Shown piece after piece: positions 38,609-41,293 of a stretch of DNA of 41,293 nt (position 1 is its first letter; every line of letters starts with the position of its first letter). The stretch is from the IMG/VR virus record IMGVR_UViG_3300041955_000408, positions 1 to 41,293 of that record. One strand, given 5' to 3'. This stretch comes from a virus. Below the pieces are notes generated by a model, which made no database searches, was not told the DNA's origin, and was given only the letters and a program-made list of their open reading frames with translations. The translations under genes were made by a program, and so were the position numbers.

Positions 38609-39276
38609 GCGACAACATCGCGCGCAACAACGAATTGTACCCCGCGGTCTTGGCCGGCGACCGTGCTGCCTGTGAGGCCATGATCCTCAATAACCTTGGC
38701 CTTGTGGTTGTCAAAGCAGACGCTCTGATTTGCCTGATACCGAAGGTTGCATACCTACGTGATGATCTGGTCAGTGCCGGAAACATCGGACTGGTTCAAG
38801 GCGTCAACAAGATCGAGGAGCATCACGTTTGCATGGAGGCAGTCAACAGTTGGCTGGGACAGAGCATCACGAATGAAATGCTCCAGTTGTTGCCTGTCGA
38901 ACAACCGATCCAGGTGCCACGACGCTCGGACGACCTTGCACGCGAAAACGGCTGCCCTATCGAGATGCCGTCAGTGTTCAATGCCTTCCCTGAAAACCTG
39001 GAGACCTGCTCGGAAGACGGCGCGGTCGATTTACGTGACACCATTGAAGCCTGCTGCGAGTCTGAGGCCGAGCGTGAGTGCCTGCGGCTTCGGGAGGAAG
39101 GATACACGTTTACCGAGGTCAGCGACATGCTCAGCATTCCGCTTGTGGGTGTCAAGCGCATGTTCGATCGTCTGAAGGCGCGAGTCCTGGGCCATTGGAC
39201 CAATCCTCGGGATGTCGCACCTTGGCGTGCATTCCACCAGGCCAGGGCACACAGCAAGGCATTGAAACAACGATGA
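38605..39276 (+). CDS. Sigma-70-like transcription factor
   Basis: Encodes 223 residues from ATG 38605, overlapping the peptidase stop. Residues about 30-95 (LVVVKADALICLIPKVAYLRDDLVSAGNIGLVQGVNKIEE...NSWLGQSITNEM) resemble sigma region 2, and the C-terminal AERECLRLREEGYTFTEVSDMLSIPLVGVKRMFDRLKARVLG is region 4 with an HTH, after RDTIEACC. Phage sigma factors redirect host RNA polymerase. It could drive late or tail genes and may recognise the dispersed element found in three places; that is speculation. Confidence 0.75.
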   Translation: MSDNIARNNELYPAVLAGDRAACEAMILNNLGLVVVKADALICLIPKVAYLRDDLVSAGNIGLVQGVNKIEEHHVCMEAVNSWLGQSITNEMLQLLPVEQPIQVPRRSDDLARENGCPIEMPSVFNAFPENLETCSEDGAVDLRDTIEACCESEAERECLRLREEGYTFTEVSDMLSIPLVGVKRMFDRLKARVLGHWTNPRDVAPWRAFHQARAHSKALKQR

Positions 39277-39359
39277 TTCGCCGCATCTTTCTCGACCTGG
39301 ATGACATCTGCAACACGCTGGTAATGCACCTTTTGCGGTGCGTTACCGGGCTCTTTTGA
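39273..39359 (+). pseudogene. Truncated HAD-like hydrolase gene start
   Basis: The frame ATG 39273 to TGA encodes 28 residues: MIRRIFLDLDDICNTLVMHLLR... The FLDLDD start is the HAD-family catalytic DxD motif, and NTLVMHLLRCVTG looks like the beginning of a phage HAD-like hydrolase, but the frame ends abruptly. It is translationally coupled to the sigma-like gene (ATGA) and is followed by a terminator-like hairpin and by dispersed element copy 3. It may be a gene truncated by deletion. Confidence 0.5.
39321..39359 (+). terminator. Rho-independent terminator
   Basis: GTAATGCACC (39321-39330) pairs with GGTGCGTTAC (39337-39346) over ten positions with one wobble, loop TTTTGC, followed by CGGGCTCTTTTGATTTTG. 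It lies inside the truncated HAD frame and would end the operon containing the sigma-like gene. Confidence 0.7.
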
Positions 39360-39365
39360 TTTTGA

Positions 39366-39409
39366 CTCTAAGTTTTTTGCCTGTTGTTGATGTGTCAGAT
39401 GTCGGGGCA
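39366..39409 (+). repeat. Dispersed element, copy 3
   Basis: CTCTAAGTTTTTTGCC-TGTTGTTGATGTGTCAGATGTC-GGGGC. It directly follows the terminator and truncated HAD gene. Inside it begins an additional inverted repeat TCAGATGTC (39395-39403)/GACATCTGA (39418-39426), nine perfect pairs. The next gene's ATG is at 39430. Confidence 0.7.
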
Positions 39410-39429
39410 CTACATCGGACATCTGAACC

Positions 39430-39609
39430 ATGCTCACTGTCGAGTTCGTCCCTGCAAGTTGGCTGGAGCAGTCCGCCTGGGCTGCCTCCCTTGGCGAGCG
39501 TCTGGTGGCCTGTAGCCGGCCGGCCCAGATCGAGCGGCGCTGGCAGACCCGGCGAATGTCAAACGCGGAACGGCTGCTTCAATCCCCGCTTCCCGCAAAG
39601 GCCGCCTAA
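39430..39609 (+). CDS. Small hypothetical protein before DNA ligase
   Basis: Encodes 59 residues (MLTVEFVPASWLEQSAWAASLGERL...LQSPLPAKAA). The stop TAA at 39607-39609 is immediately adjacent to the ligase ATG. The ribosome site is weak. It is amphipathic and Arg-rich in the second half (AQIERRWQTRRMSNAERLL). It lies 20 bases after dispersed element copy 3, the same arrangement as the amber-interrupted ORF at 24807 and the gene at 33780. Unknown function. Confidence 0.6.
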   Translation: MLTVEFVPASWLEQSAWAASLGERLVACSRPAQIERRWQTRRMSNAERLLQSPLPAKAA

Positions 39610-40752
39610 ATGGCAAAACGCGAGTTTCTCCAACTAGCCGATCATTACGACCCCTCCAAGTCGAACGTCGCGGGGTGGTACATCAGCGAGAAGCTGGACG
39701 GCACCCGCTGTTTTTGGGACGGCGGCCTCAGCCGCGGGCTCCCTACGGAATCTGTTCCCTGGGCCAGCGTCACGGACCCGAAGACGGGCGAGCGGAAGGC
39801 CAAGATCAAGCCGATTGCCACGGGCCTCTGGTCCCGTTACGGCAACCCGATCATGGCCCCGGACTGGTGGCTCAATCGGCTGCCGGCGTGCCCGTTGGAC
39901 GGCGAATTGTGGGCGGGTCGCGGCAAGTTCCAACTCTGCCGGTCGATCTGTGGCGGCGACACCCCCGACGAGCGATTCGACAAGATCGTTTTCGCGGTCT
40001 ACTCGACGCCGCCGCTGGGTGCAATCTTCGGCACCGGGCATATCAAGAACTCCAACATGGTCTGCCAGGTCGATTACCTGACGACGGAGGCGTGGATCAG
40101 GAAGCGGCTCAACGAGCGTGGTGAGCGCTTCGAGGGCGTCCCAGTCCCGAAGCGTTGCCTGGGCGATCATTACGAGTTTCTTACTGCCGATGAGCCCTTC
40201 GGCACTGAAGTGGCCATGCTCGGCAAGGCCCTGGAGAACACGGACGCCTCGATCTGCTACCTCCATCCGCAAACCAAGCTGATCGACATACCCGGCCATG
40301 CCAGCGACCAGGTGGAAGCCTACCTGCAACGGGTGCTGGACCAGGGTGGTGAGGGCGTGGTGGTGCGTAACCCCAACGCCATCTGGATGCCCAAGCGGCA
40401 CCGCAGCGTTCTCAAATACAAGCCATTCTCGGACGCCGAGGGCCGGGTCGTCGGGTTCACCAGCGGCCGGGAGACAACCAAGGGCAGCCGGCTCCTGGGC
40501 AAAATCGGTGCCCTGATCGTGGACTACCAAGGTAAACGGCTGGAATTGTCCGGCCTGACCGACGCCGAGCGCGAGTTCCTGAATCCCGACATGGCCCGCG
40601 GGGCGTCGGAGAAGCCGGGCCAGGACATGCCGGTGTTCTACCAGGGCAAGTCCTTCAAGGTCGGGCAGGCCGTCACGTTCAAGTACCGGGAGTTGTCCGA
40701 CGACGGCATCCCGAAAGAGGCCCGCTATTGGCGGCGCAGGGACGTGGAGTAA
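39610..40752 (+). CDS. ATP-dependent DNA ligase
   Basis: Encodes 380 residues. Nucleotidyltransferase motif I SEKLDGTR (Lys28) near the N-terminus, motif III PLDGELW (near 97), motif IV GGEGVVVRNP (near 246) and motif V VLKYKPF (near 268) are all present, followed by an OB-fold-like domain (GRVVGFTSGRE, VGQAVTFKYREL). This is a short phage-type ATP ligase sealing nicks in replication or repair. It directly follows the 59-residue gene, and its TAA overlaps the ATG of a following frame. Confidence 0.92.
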   Translation: MAKREFLQLADHYDPSKSNVAGWYISEKLDGTRCFWDGGLSRGLPTESVPWASVTDPKTGERKAKIKPIATGLWSRYGNPIMAPDWWLNRLPACPLDGELWAGRGKFQLCRSICGGDTPDERFDKIVFAVYSTPPLGAIFGTGHIKNSNMVCQVDYLTTEAWIRKRLNERGERFEGVPVPKRCLGDHYEFLTADEPFGTEVAMLGKALENTDASICYLHPQTKLIDIPGHASDQVEAYLQRVLDQGGEGVVVRNPNAIWMPKRHRSVLKYKPFSDAEGRVVGFTSGRETTKGSRLLGKIGALIVDYQGKRLELSGLTDAEREFLNPDMARGASEKPGQDMPVFYQGKSFKVGQAVTFKYRELSDDGIPKEARYWRRRDVE

Positions 40753-40824
40753 TGCCCGTCGCCCTTGAGTCTGCTTGCTTTCAAGCTGCCGGAGACAACC
40801 CTTGGTCTCTTAATCCCCGTCTGA

Positions 40825-41293
40825 AGAACAAGGCTGTTGAGGCACCAGTGGACACCAAACGCGCAGAACTCATGGCCACCGCCCGGACGCAAGACACCGA
40901 CACCCGCTGCCATAACGTGCGGCGGGGCGTCGGCAAGCGCCAAAGAGGGCGGCCCGCAGGACGACAGCATCCGCGTGACCTTCAACGACGGCGGTACGGC
41001 CCACATCAGCAGCTTCGTCAAGGTGCAACTGCCCACCACGGAAAAGGAACGCCTGCTCCTGCACCAGGACTTCAATGCCAATCCGGCCAACATCCTCGAC
41101 GCCGTGCGCAGCCACTTGACCAACTGCATCAAGAGTACCGGCCCGATGATGTCCGCCTCCGAAAATCAGGCGAGTCGCAAGGCCGAGTTCAACCAGGTCG
41201 TCGAAGAGCAGCTTACCCAGGGCCTCTTCGAGATGCGCCGCACCGAGGTCGAGTTGAAAGACGTTGCCGAGGCCGCCCCGCAAGTCGGCCCGG
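40825..41293 (+). pseudogene. SPFH/prohibitin-like gene part, 5' end lost or frameshifted; runs off window
   Basis: From about 40960 to the window end this frame reads DSIRVTFNDGGTAHISSFVKVQLP, then LHQDFNANPANILDAVRSHLTN, MSASENQASRKAEFNQVVEEQL and GLFEMRRTEVELKDV, an SPFH-domain pattern. Upstream, the frame opens after TGA at 40822 and has no ATG, while another frame has an ATG at 40752 overlapping the ligase stop and stays open but does not look like SPFH. A frameshift or a deletion between about 40800 and 40960 is therefore likely. Window end cuts the gene. Confidence 0.55.

Noticed and set aside
24741-39409. CRISPR array
   Set aside because: Three copies are many kilobases apart with no regular spacers and no cas genes.

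Overview
This window reads as about 41 kb of a tailed-phage (Caudoviricetes) genome or prophage. It is GC-rich, with almost no intergenic space and many ATGA/GTGA stop-start overlaps. No terminase, portal, capsid, integrase or recognisable endolysin/holin is visible, so the head genes probably lie left of base 1. A tail tube-like protein, a frameshifted tail chaperone, a 1229-residue tape measure and a hub-like protein, with no sheath protein, suggest a long non-contractile tail. The host is uncertain. A beta-rich repeat domain in the tail tube resembles domains common in Planctomycetota proteins, and an LpxH-like phosphoesterase would fit a diderm host; both hints are weak.

Layout. (1) 1-14656, plus strand: tail module (neck/tail fragment, tail tube, chaperone with -1 frameshift, tape measure, adhesin-like and repeat-rich surface proteins, distal tail and hub proteins), four small proteins, and an SPFH/band-7 protein; rho-independent terminators separate several units. 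(2) 14531-16420, minus strand: two cysteine-rich paralogues and a third Cys-rich protein with collagen-like triplets. (3) 16469-16765, plus strand: a small DUF6527-like gene. (4) 16762-20958, minus strand: DnaQ-like exonuclease, dNMP kinase, a 54-residue coupled protein and an AEP-primase/SF3-helicase. (5) 20959-21139: a divergent control region with a perfect 21-bp inverted repeat. (6) 21140-41293, plus strand: two ParB-like proteins, three DNA methyltransferases, SNF2-type helicase, secreted trypsin-like protease, two metallophosphoesterases, tRNA-Asn(GUU), a candidate structured RNA, a family A DNA polymerase, VRR-NUC-like nuclease, C39-like peptidase, sigma-like factor, ATP-dependent ligase and many small proteins.

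Together these encode a phage replication set (primase-helicase, polymerase, helicase, ligase, nuclease, nucleotide kinase) plus DNA modification and a phage sigma-like regulator that could switch transcription to late genes.

Most striking are: the DNA polymerase, which carries a J-domain nested between two CxxC pairs, a second zinc-ribbon-like insert, and no room for the fingers/O-helix (motif B) between motifs A and C; a junction-like RNA at 34123-34259; a three-copy dispersed element at 24741, 33734 and 39366, each copy just upstream of an open frame; and several broken genes in the right half (amber-interrupted small ORF, truncated HAD gene, 5'-disrupted SPFH gene). No gene-free stretch exceeds about 300 bases; the longer gaps (1309-1444, 20959-21139, 22854-23013, 31234-31366, 34122-34280) are described where they hold something.
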